Positions 31,719 through 39,872 of a stretch of DNA of 64,000 nucleotides are shown here, one piece after another. The notes beneath the pieces were generated by a model. It was not told the origin of the DNA, did no database searches, and saw only the letters and a list, made by a program, of their open reading frames with translations. Position 1 is the stretch's first letter; every line of letters starts with the position of its first letter. The translations under genes were made by a program, and so were the position numbers. Source of the DNA: Meira nashicola (lineage: Eukaryota > Basidiomycota > Exobasidiomycetes > Exobasidiales > Brachybasidiaceae); the NCBI GenBank assembly GCA_001600355.1, contig BCJU01000002.1:3162001-3226000 (forward strand). Reading direction: 5' to 3'.

Positions 31719-33782
31719 ATGTTTAGTCGATTAGCAAAATGGTCGTTAATCTTAAGCTTTACATTTGATCAAGTTTATGCAGGACCAATGCTTAAAAGAG
31801 CATTAGATAAAACTTCAATTTTACAAAAGTATTTTGGTAATGATGCAGAATGGTATTCTGATAGAATTGCATTTTTTGATTCTTCTGATAAAAGATTAAA
31901 TGAAATTTATTATTATCGTTGGCAAATATTTCGCGCTCATCAACGTGATTTAGGAAATGATTATGGTTTTATAACAACAGAATTCGCTGATGATGTAAGT
32001 TGGCAACTTTCACCTTGGGCAAGTTTAAATGACGCAACTGGATTTCATTTAAATGAAGGTCGTTGGTGTAGAGATAGAAGATTTACGCATGATTATATTG
32101 AACATATGTTTGGCAGCCGTAAAGGAAACGATCGTCATTTTAGCGATTATATGGCAGATTCAGTTTGGAATGTTTATTTGGTAGATCATGATTCACAATC
32201 TGCAACACAATATCTTGATCAAATTAAAACTGTTTATGATCAATGGAACGATCATTATGATTCTTCAAAAGGATTGTACTATATTGAACCTTTAGCTGAT
32301 GCAACCGAATATACAATCGCTTCTATCGATGCAAGTGGTGGAAAGGACGGATTCGGTGGTGGAACAAGTTTCAGACCTTCAATAAATTCTTACATGTATG
32401 CAAATTTTAAAGCTATTGCACAATTAGCCAAATTAAAAAATGATCAAAGTTCAGCAGAAACATACGAACAAAGAGCAAATGCCGTTAAAACACAAACACA
32501 AAACAGTTTATGGAATTCAACTTTTCAACATTTTATCGATCGTTTTCAAGTTAATAATGATTATGTGAAATATTTCGATTTTATTCGTGGTAGAGAATTA
32601 GTTGGTTACGTTCCGTTTATGTTTAATTTACCGGATGATAATCAAGAATATTCTGCAAGTTGGTCACACGTTTTAGATGCGAACCTATTAGGCGGTAAAT
32701 ATGGAATGAGAACAAATGAACCTTCTTATGAACATTATATGCAACAATATAGATATGACGTAAACAACAGTTCAAGACCTGAATGTCAATGGAATGGACC
32801 TGTTTGGCCTTTTCAAACTACACAAGTCTTATTGGGTATATCAAACGTTCTTGATCATTATGAAAATAAAGGTGATTTAAGTATTTCACAATTCAATAGA
32901 CTTTTAAGTCAATATGTTGATTTACATTATGGACCAACAGGAAAGCCAAATTTAGAAGAAGATTATAATCCTGACAAAGGTGGAACTATTGTTGGTTTAG
33001 ATCGTTCACCGCATTATTTCCATTCTGGTTTTATTGATATCGTTTTGGGTGGACTTGTAGGTATTCGTCCACGTTCAGACGATAAACTAGAAATCAATCC
33101 TTTGGTTGATCAAAGTAGTGGTCCATCTTGGTTCCGTGCAGAAGAGATACCTTATCACGGTAGCAATATTGCTGTTCAATATGATCGTGATGGTTCCCAT
33201 TATGGTAAGAAAGGATTAATCATCGAACGTGATGGTCAACAAATTGCATCTTCAGATACTCTTCAACGTATCATTGTTGATTATCCAGCCAAGGCATTAT
33301 TGTCAATCGATCGTCCAAGTGCAATTTCGGTTCAATTACAAGAGTCTTCTTCGTATCCACGCGGATCTGTTTCTTCGAACACAGGTGATAATGCAAAAAT
33401 TCATGATGCTATCGATGGTAGAATTTGGTTCACGAGTGAATTAGCCAATGGATGGGAATCTGATACGAATTCAAATCAATGGTATGCAATTGAATTAGGT
33501 AATAATGACGGTTCTGCAGCTTCAAATAGAACCATTTCACGTGCTGAAATTGCATGGTTTGCAGATGAAAATGAATTTTCAGCACCTGTTTCCTATACAA
33601 TAGAAACAAGTACGAGTAATCAAGGACCTTGGACTGCAATCCCAAATGTGCAACAAGATACTCCCTTAGCCAATGGAATCACACATGCTCGTTGGACTTC
33701 TTTTGACGCCGGTAATGTTCGTTTATCTTTCACTTTACCTTCTGGAAAGAGGTCAAGATTGACAGAATTCAAGTTATTTTAA
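31719..33782 (+). CDS. Secreted (alpha/alpha)6 glycoside hydrolase-like protein with C-terminal lectin-like domain
   Basis: A 687-residue single-exon protein. A signal peptide (residues 1-21, ending QVYAGP) is followed by a helical catalytic-like region, about residues 50-450, with PWASLNDATGFHLNEGRW, YMADSVWNVYLVDHD, ECQWNGPVWPFQTTQVL and LEEDYNPDKGG. The W-x-GPVWP and E-x-Y-x-P patterns are typical of GH63/MGH1-like glucosidase-type barrels. The C-terminal 130 residues (from about RGSVSSNTGDNAKIHDAIDG) form a beta-rich unit resembling F5/8 type C (discoidin, carbohydrate-binding) modules. Together this suggests an extracellular enzyme that binds and cuts a glycan. The exact GH family and substrate cannot be told. 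It runs in the same direction as the DUF5695-like gene, separated by two minus-strand genes. Confidence 0.85.
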   Translation: MFSRLAKWSLILSFTFDQVYAGPMLKRALDKTSILQKYFGNDAEWYSDRIAFFDSSDKRLNEIYYYRWQIFRAHQRDLGNDYGFITTEFADDVSWQLSPWASLNDATGFHLNEGRWCRDRRFTHDYIEHMFGSRKGNDRHFSDYMADSVWNVYLVDHDSQSATQYLDQIKTVYDQWNDHYDSSKGLYYIEPLADATEYTIASIDASGGKDGFGGGTSFRPSINSYMYANFKAIAQLAKLKNDQSSAETYEQRANAVKTQTQNSLWNSTFQHFIDRFQVNNDYVKYFDFIRGRELVGYVPFMFNLPDDNQEYSASWSHVLDANLLGGKYGMRTNEPSYEHYMQQYRYDVNNSSRPECQWNGPVWPFQTTQVLLGISNVLDHYENKGDLSISQFNRLLSQYVDLHYGPTGKPNLEEDYNPDKGGTIVGLDRSPHYFHSGFIDIVLGGLVGIRPRSDDKLEINPLVDQSSGPSWFRAEEIPYHGSNIAVQYDRDGSHYGKKGLIIERDGQQIASSDTLQRIIVDYPAKALLSIDRPSAISVQLQESSSYPRGSVSSNTGDNAKIHDAIDGRIWFTSELANGWESDTNSNQWYAIELGNNDGSAASNRTISRAEIAWFADENEFSAPVSYTIETSTSNQGPWTAIPNVQQDTPLANGITHARWTSFDAGNVRLSFTLPSGKRSRLTEFKLF

Positions 33783-33967
33783 TCATCTTTTCGTATCTGT
33801 ATCTCAAATGAATGCTTGTTTGAAATAAATGCATGTTTGTTAGATGGAAGATGACTGTTTTGCACTGCGCAAGCGCGCTTACTTAATTTTTATGCATGTA
33901 TGCCTCCACCCAAACTGGAATAAATTAAATAAGAAACAGTGTGTCGGAGATTATCTTATCAAGAATT

Positions 33968-33998
33968 CTCTTTTCTTCTTCTTCTTCTTCTTCTTCTG
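33968..33998 (+). repeat. TTC-type microsatellite in the leader of the ABC1-like gene
   Basis: A TTC/CTT simple repeat of about 27-30 bp, 50-75 nt before the ATG at 34045. The open frame extends through it upstream (to 33844), but it reads as leader DNA rather than coding. Confidence 0.7.
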
Positions 33999-34044
33999 GT
34001 CATCATCTCCTCTTTCCTTCTCTTCCCTTCAGGTATACCCCATA

Positions 34045-35967
34045 ATGCGACATCTTGCTCTCCGTATAGGAGAATCAAGTCGTTGTCATTCAATCTTTCA
34101 GAATGGGATTTTTGCACGGCAGATACGATTCAACTCTACAATACATCGATCTACACCCAATCCAACTCAACCTCTTTCACATAGCCATGAGCCAAAATTA
34201 CAACAAAAGAAGAGAAGGATAAGGCCAATCACTTTATTGGGCTTATTGGGTATAGCAGGATTGATTACATATGAAGTTGATACCCATTTGAATGCATCAG
34301 TATTGCAAAGAAACTTACGAACTGGAATTGCAGGAGCAGAAATTGCATTAGATTATAAATTCAACTTTAAATCTGGAGATCAAAAATCAGCTGACGAACT
34401 TCATGAAAGGTGTGCAAAACGTTTACTAAGAGTTTGCGAGCAAAATGGAGGTTTATATATTAAATTAGGTCAAGCAATAGGCGTTCAAGCTGCCGTTTTA
34501 CCTAAACCTTATCATGCTTTAGCAAAAATGTTTGATGATGCTGAACATATGCCAACGAATGTTGTACGTGCAGTTGTGGAAAAAGAACTTGGAAGGCCGA
34601 TAGATGAAGTATATTCTTCTTTCGACGATCAACCAATAGCGGCTGCAAGTGTTGCACAAGTACATAAAGCAACTTTGAAATCTACCGGAGAAACAGTTGC
34701 TGTAAAAGTGCAAAGGCCAAGCATTCGATCTCAAGCATATTGGGATTTATTATCATTCAGAATCCTTTTGCATTTTTATTCACACGTTTTTGATTTACCA
34801 TTGGCTTATTTTGGTGGATATATTAGTGAACAAATTGAAAGAGAGACGGATTTCTTAGCCGAATTGGAGAATGGAAAGAAGGCAAGAAACAATATTGCAA
34901 ATGATCCTCAAAAAGTGATTAGGGATACATGTTACGTGCCATGGTGCGTTGACGAATTTTCAACTTCTCGAATCTTGACGATGGAATTCATTCAAGGAGC
35001 AACAAGAATGACGGATGAGAAAGGTATACGGAATATGGGCTTAAATGTAAAAGAAGTGGCAAGAAGTGTCTGTGAAGTGTTTGCCAGTCAAATATTTCAG
35101 CATGGATTCGTTCAATGTGATGGTCATGCAGGAAATGTACTTGTAAGAAAGCACCCTAATGGTAAAAAAGGACAACATCAAGTCGTTTTAATCGATCACG
35201 GATTGTATGTTTCCATTTCTGAGACATTTAGGCGACAATATGCAGAATTATGGAAGGCAATCTTTGAAGTTGATATTTCAACTTTGGAACGTATTACTAC
35301 AGCATGGGGAATGGGAAAGCAAAGTGCAGAATTATTTGCATCTGCAACGTTGATGAGACCATGGCGTAAACCTAAAACAGATGAAGAACGTGAAAAAGAA
35401 GAAGAAGAACGTAAAAAGAATAACGGTCAACCGAATTACAATAAACAAAAAGAAATGATTAAGAATTTCTTAGTAAGCGTTGAACTTGTACCGAAAGAAT
35501 TAATTTTTGTAGGAAGAAGTATGAGAATCGTTCAAGCGAATAATCAAGTTTTACATTCACCCGTTAATCGAATTAACATTTTAGCTAGACATGCAGCTTC
35601 CGCTTTATTAACAAACGATTCACCAACATTTTTAAGCATTTTTAGACCACATGGAAAACAACAACAGCAATCCACTATCATGGAACGATTTAGAATTTGG
35701 GGATCAACAAGAATTTCATTTTTAACTTTCCGAACAACTTTGCTTTTATTGGATGGAGTCTTCATTGGAAGCTCTTTATGGCGTGGATTGAAATGGTCAT
35801 GGAACGTTGTTTATGCAACTTTTACTCATGGACCTTTTAGTAATCAAGTACGTAAAACACTCAACGCTCAATCGGGTGGATTCGAAGACGATTTAGAACA
35901 AGGAATGAGACAATTAGCAAAAGATGAATTTGGAGTTGAATTAGACGAAAATGCTTTTATGGGTTAA
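34045..35967 (+). CDS. Mitochondrial ABC1/UbiB atypical kinase family protein (Mcp2/Cqd2, ADCK1-like)
   Basis: A 640-residue protein. The N-terminus is basic and mitochondrial-like (MRHLALRIGESSRCHS, RQIRFNSTIHRS), followed by a TM segment (ITLLGLLGIAGLITY). The UbiB core has the KxGQ helix NGGLYIKLGQAIGVQAA, the Ala-rich loop PIAAASVAQVHKATL, TVAVKVQRPSI with the invariant Lys, ERETDFLAELEN, the HAGNVLV loop (QCDGHAGN) and a VLIDHG metal-binding motif. Layout and the TM segment fit the yeast Mcp2/Cqd2 and animal ADCK1 branch, which works in the inner membrane on coenzyme Q distribution and lipid homeostasis (family knowledge). The ATG at 34045 is preferred over the longer frame because it begins the presequence. 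Residues about 450-480 form a charged EEEERKK insertion. Confidence 0.92.
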   Translation: MRHLALRIGESSRCHSIFQNGIFARQIRFNSTIHRSTPNPTQPLSHSHEPKLQQKKRRIRPITLLGLLGIAGLITYEVDTHLNASVLQRNLRTGIAGAEIALDYKFNFKSGDQKSADELHERCAKRLLRVCEQNGGLYIKLGQAIGVQAAVLPKPYHALAKMFDDAEHMPTNVVRAVVEKELGRPIDEVYSSFDDQPIAAASVAQVHKATLKSTGETVAVKVQRPSIRSQAYWDLLSFRILLHFYSHVFDLPLAYFGGYISEQIERETDFLAELENGKKARNNIANDPQKVIRDTCYVPWCVDEFSTSRILTMEFIQGATRMTDEKGIRNMGLNVKEVARSVCEVFASQIFQHGFVQCDGHAGNVLVRKHPNGKKGQHQVVLIDHGLYVSISETFRRQYAELWKAIFEVDISTLERITTAWGMGKQSAELFASATLMRPWRKPKTDEEREKEEEERKKNNGQPNYNKQKEMIKNFLVSVELVPKELIFVGRSMRIVQANNQVLHSPVNRINILARHAASALLTNDSPTFLSIFRPHGKQQQQSTIMERFRIWGSTRISFLTFRTTLLLLDGVFIGSSLWRGLKWSWNVVYATFTHGPFSNQVRKTLNAQSGGFEDDLEQGMRQLAKDEFGVELDENAFMG

Positions 35968-36256
35968 TCGAACACACCACTCCTTAGGAAATGTAAACCT
36001 AAATAGATTAATGATTGCAATATCATAGAAATATTCAATATTCATATTCATATTTGTGTCATTAGCGTATCACGTGAGATTTGGAAGATTCTCCGAATAA
36101 ATTCAATGCGTTTGGCGCACTTACAGCCCACGCGCTTGATCTTATTGGGTGGATCGTTCATACGCGTAGACCTTATTGCAAACAGACAATTTTGTTACAT
36201 CGCACTAACTTTGCTGTCACCATCATCGCTTCTCAGATCATAAATCATTCGTAAAG

Positions 36257-37133
36257 ATGGACTCTCTCGTTAACAGACAGTAAGTAGAAGTTGAATGATT
36301 TGTTTTCAGTTAGGGTTATCGACATTCATAGCCACATGGAAAGGACAATCACTACGATCAAAGTGTTTCTTCAATTTTGAGAGCCATACAGCAACAAATC
36401 TTCATTCTCATCAAGGAACTTTGCAGTGCCGACTCTGTAGTTTCGTAAATATGCGAAAGGAAAGAATGATGCGGGTTCGCTGTTCTTACAGTATTCCGGA
36501 TAATCGCTCACAAGAGACAGACATCGATGTAAGAGAGAGAAGTCCTCTCTTGACGATCTATCCAGTGCGCTGTATGCCGTCCAACTATAGCTATGGCTCA
36601 CTCTGTATCTCGCAAGCACATACTTTCGCAAGACAATTATTCATGTCAATTTTCCATTCAAGAGATGATGCATAACTCATACACACGCACGCACACAAGC
36701 TTGCTCGGATATTTCGTCGATATGTTTAATTCGCCATATTTGTTGTTTATACGACGACGCTAATAAAATCATTCCTCTTTGTCCCCCTTCTCCTCCAGAA
36801 ACAACGTTCCAGAACGTCAACGTGCTTTGCAATCTGATTCAAGACCCGTTTTCCAACGTTTGCCTCGCTCTCGTCTTTATATGGGCGCTCTTCTTGGATT
36901 GTCCGCAATTGGCACAATCGGTGTCATTGGAGGATTGTGGAACGGTGCACACGTGAGTATATTCTTGATGATGGAAATGGAAAGTTTCTTGGATTGTTGC
37001 TCAGCGAGCAATAAGTTGAAAGAATATGAGAATGTGAAATGAGAGTATGATGAATATAATACTGACATTCTTTCTTTTACTGATCTCTCTTTTCATACGA
37101 TAACAGGGCAAGAAATGGGAAGGAGCAAACTAG
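36257..37133 (+). CDS. COX7: Cytochrome c oxidase subunit 7 (COX7/VIIa), three small exons
   Basis: Exon 1 is 36257-36279, exon 2 is 36799-36952 and exon 3 is 37107-37133. Intron 1 is 519 nt (GTAAGT donor; CTAAT branch and CTCCAG acceptor) and intron 2 is 154 nt (GTGAGT...ACAG). The spliced protein is 67 residues. Residues from NNVPERQRALQSDSRPVFQR through PRSRLYM align with yeast Cox7 over its N-V..QK.FQSS..P..WR.PRS.LY pattern, followed by one TM segment (GALLGLSAIGTIGVIGG) and a basic tail. It is a small single-pass subunit of complex IV in the inner mitochondrial membrane. The reading is held up by clean splice sites, correct phases and homology; the first exon is the least certain because it is only 23 nt and far upstream. 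Confidence 0.82.
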
Positions 37134-38009
37134 TCTCAATCATGACATTTTCTTGCTCAGCTTAGAAGGATTATTTATTGATCCAAATATATATGCAATG
37201 TCATAAAGAGTCGATCTCATAAACTTGAAAAATATTGTCACTGGCTTTTGGCATGACAGAAAGGTCTATCACCTTCTCACCCAAACTTTTGCATTCTATG
37301 ATGAGATTAAAGTGTTTTACCAATAATTATCTCTCGATAGATCGTCCACTAGTTTGAGAGATTGCCGATTACTTAGATTGAATACCCTCAATCATCACAA
37401 TACCGTCTTACTAATCAGATCGAGTTTTGTCTCATTTCGCACATGTAGTCTAGTTTATGCTTGTACCAATAGACGGAAGGAATCGGGCACATATGCACTA
37501 AATTAACCAAGCCTAAGACCCTGACGGCTTTCAGACAAAGCAAAGAAACGCGAATAACCGAAGTTGCTAGGCACCGCGCTTGCTACTTAAGACATGCCCA
37601 CATATAGTATCCGATTAAAGCTTCTCACTCACGTACAAATCTCCACACACAGGCTGGGCTTGGGGTTATCTGCTTGAGGTGGGGTGCAGTGCATTCTTTT
37701 TTTTTGGGTAGGAAGAAGAAATAGAGTCATTCTTTACTCCGTCTGTTGTGGTGCATAATTATCAGAATTGCCGATCCACTAAGTTCACTACCACGGCCCT
37801 CCGCTCATTATTGAAACCGGAGAACATCAGTGAAAGCAAGAAAAAAAGGTAGTGTTGCTTCCCTTTTTGATTCCCCACGATTCTCCACTAAAAGGTGTAA
37901 AAAGGGTTTGAAGGTATGCAAACAAATAGGATGACAAATTGAAGATTGAAACCACCATCTTTTTTTTTGTCTTCGTGTCATTCTATTTCTTTGCATTCAT
38001 TCAACTCCG
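37134..38009. other. Intergenic, no gene seen
   Basis: About 880 bp between COX7 and the carrier gene. Pyrimidine/T-rich runs at 37695-37707 and 37961-37970. No tRNA-, snRNA- or protein-like structure could be recognised; open frames near 37808-37996 have no domain. Confidence 0.55.
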
Positions 38010-39581
38010 ATGAGTAATATTGGCGTTATAACTATATCAGAAGGAGAACCAGAAATTCAAGGCGAATTACGTCTTGCAACTTCTGCAACGCCGATCAAAG
38101 TATTGGAAGAACAAACCAATCAAACGATACCTAATCACGACAAGATGACTATCGGATCACAGGAAAATAGGTCAGAGGGAATACAATCCGATTTACTACA
38201 TGACGCAAAAGATAAAGCAAACGATATACGGAAAAAGATTCAATCATCTCTCAATGTAGATAAGAGTAGTACACCTGAAGAGGATTCTGCTTCACAAATA
38301 GATTCAGCCCAACGATCGGCATATGAACATCAACTAGCAAGAAAGCGTGCATTAAATTTAAGGGATCAACAACAAAATGAATCACATGAATCAATACGAG
38401 ATCGCGTTCATGAGATGGTGAATACTGCAAGTAGCAGTGGAACTAGCAGTAGCTCATCATCTGCTAGTACTTCCAATGTCGAAACTGTGAAAGAGCTTTT
38501 GAATAACTCAGAAGAAACGGAAGAAGAAGAGGAAAGTGCACTAAGCACAGCATTTTTGGTCAGTTACTTTGTCGCAGGCGGAGCGGCTGGTGCTGCTAGT
38601 AGAACGGTTGTGAGCCCATTAGAACGATTAAAGATCATCATGCAAGTACAACCAAAGACACCTTCAGGAGCGGGCGGCAAAGCAGGTAAAGGTGCCTATT
38701 CTGGAGTCATTTCAGGCCTCACAAAAATGTGGCAAGAAGAAGGTTTTAAAGGGTATATGCGTGGAAATGGAATCAATTGTTTACGTATTGCACCTTATAG
38801 TGCTGTTCAATTTTCAACTTATGAGATTTTGAAAGCATACCTTGTCGATTCAGAAGGAGAATTGGATACTCCAAGAAGGCTATTTGCGGGTGCATTGGCA
38901 GGAATTGCAAGTGTAGTTTCTACGTATCCCTTGGATCTTGTTCGATCACGTATTTCAATTGCCAGTGCATCAATGTATGCAGAAGCAAAAAAGACTAGTA
39001 TAGCATCGGAATCCGAATCAAATCCTAAACCTGAATTGACTCGAAAAGAATTAAGAAAATTAATAGAAGAAAGACAAAAAAGGGTACCAGGAATATGGGC
39101 AATGACTGTAAAGGTATATCAAGAAGAAGGTGGAGTACGTGCTTTATATAAAGGTTGTGTCCCGACAAGCTTAGGTGTAGCACCTTATGTTGGTATCAAT
39201 TTTGCTGCATACGAAGCCTTACGTAAAAGACTTGCAGATGAAGATGGAGATATCTCTACAGTGTTAAAATTATGCTGTGGTGCATTGGCAGGTAGTATTT
39301 CACAAACATTGACATACCCATTAGACGTACTACGAAGAAGGATGCAAGTAAGTGGAATGAAAGATAGTAGATTGGGTTATTCAGATAAGAGCGCATGGGG
39401 AGCTATTAGAACGATTGTGAAAGCCGAAGGAGTGTTTGGATTATATAGAGGAATTGTGCCGAATTTACTCAAAGTGGCACCTTCTATCGGAACCAGCTTT
39501 GCAACATATGAATTCGTACGCAATACTCTACATCCACCAAATCCACATCATCATGGAAATGGACATACATCGCATCATTAA
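38010..39581 (+). CDS. Mitochondrial carrier (SLC25), Ypr011c-like
   Basis: A 523-residue single-exon protein. Residues about 1-180 are hydrophilic and low-complexity (many S, E, Q). The carrier fold follows with three repeats: VSPLERLKIIMQVQ, YPLDLVRSRISIAS and YPLDVLRRRMQVSG (the P-x-[DE]-x-x-[KR] signature). RGNGINCLRIAPYSAVQFSTY and the C-terminal half follow closely the pattern of yeast Ypr011c (YSAVQF..YE; TYPLDL..TR; PTSLGV.PYV..NFA.YE; LTYPLDVLRRR), an APS/PAPS and related nucleotide carrier in the inner mitochondrial membrane. The substrate is inferred by that similarity. The long N-terminal extension is unusual for this group. The start is the ATG at 38010. Confidence 0.88.
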   Translation: MSNIGVITISEGEPEIQGELRLATSATPIKVLEEQTNQTIPNHDKMTIGSQENRSEGIQSDLLHDAKDKANDIRKKIQSSLNVDKSSTPEEDSASQIDSAQRSAYEHQLARKRALNLRDQQQNESHESIRDRVHEMVNTASSSGTSSSSSSASTSNVETVKELLNNSEETEEEEESALSTAFLVSYFVAGGAAGAASRTVVSPLERLKIIMQVQPKTPSGAGGKAGKGAYSGVISGLTKMWQEEGFKGYMRGNGINCLRIAPYSAVQFSTYEILKAYLVDSEGELDTPRRLFAGALAGIASVVSTYPLDLVRSRISIASASMYAEAKKTSIASESESNPKPELTRKELRKLIEERQKRVPGIWAMTVKVYQEEGGVRALYKGCVPTSLGVAPYVGINFAAYEALRKRLADEDGDISTVLKLCCGALAGSISQTLTYPLDVLRRRMQVSGMKDSRLGYSDKSAWGAIRTIVKAEGVFGLYRGIVPNLLKVAPSIGTSFATYEFVRNTLHPPNPHHHGNGHTSHH

Positions 39582-39872
39582 ACGTTATCTATTGATGATT
39601 TTAAACATCTTTCATTGCACCTCATTGCTCTGCTTGCTTCTGCAATGAAACTGTACATGTACACATTTTATACGCACTTTCAGCAACTTTTTGTCATGCT
39701 GAACTTCATTTCAACCAATTGTTATAAATAGAATTAGATGCTTTACACAGATATGAGCAAAAGTTTACAAGAAAGATTTTCATGCAATCAAAGTACACGA
39801 ATAAAGCTAAAGGCATGCAAGAGATTTGCTTTTTTTGGCATAAGATTCCTCAAAGAGGATGTAAGATATTAA

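Noticed and set aside
33844..34044. Longer N-terminus for the ABC1-like protein
   Set aside because: Runs through the TTC microsatellite; the ATG at 34045 gives a mitochondrial presequence.
36295..36675. 126-codon frame inside COX7 intron 1
   Set aside because: Start codon TTG-like, no domain, and lies inside a strongly supported intron.
36953..37106. Box C-like (TGATGA) and box D-like (CTGA) motifs in COX7 intron 2, possible C/D snoRNA
   Set aside because: No terminal stem between the ends, the CTGAC is explained as the branch site, and no guide region can be seen.
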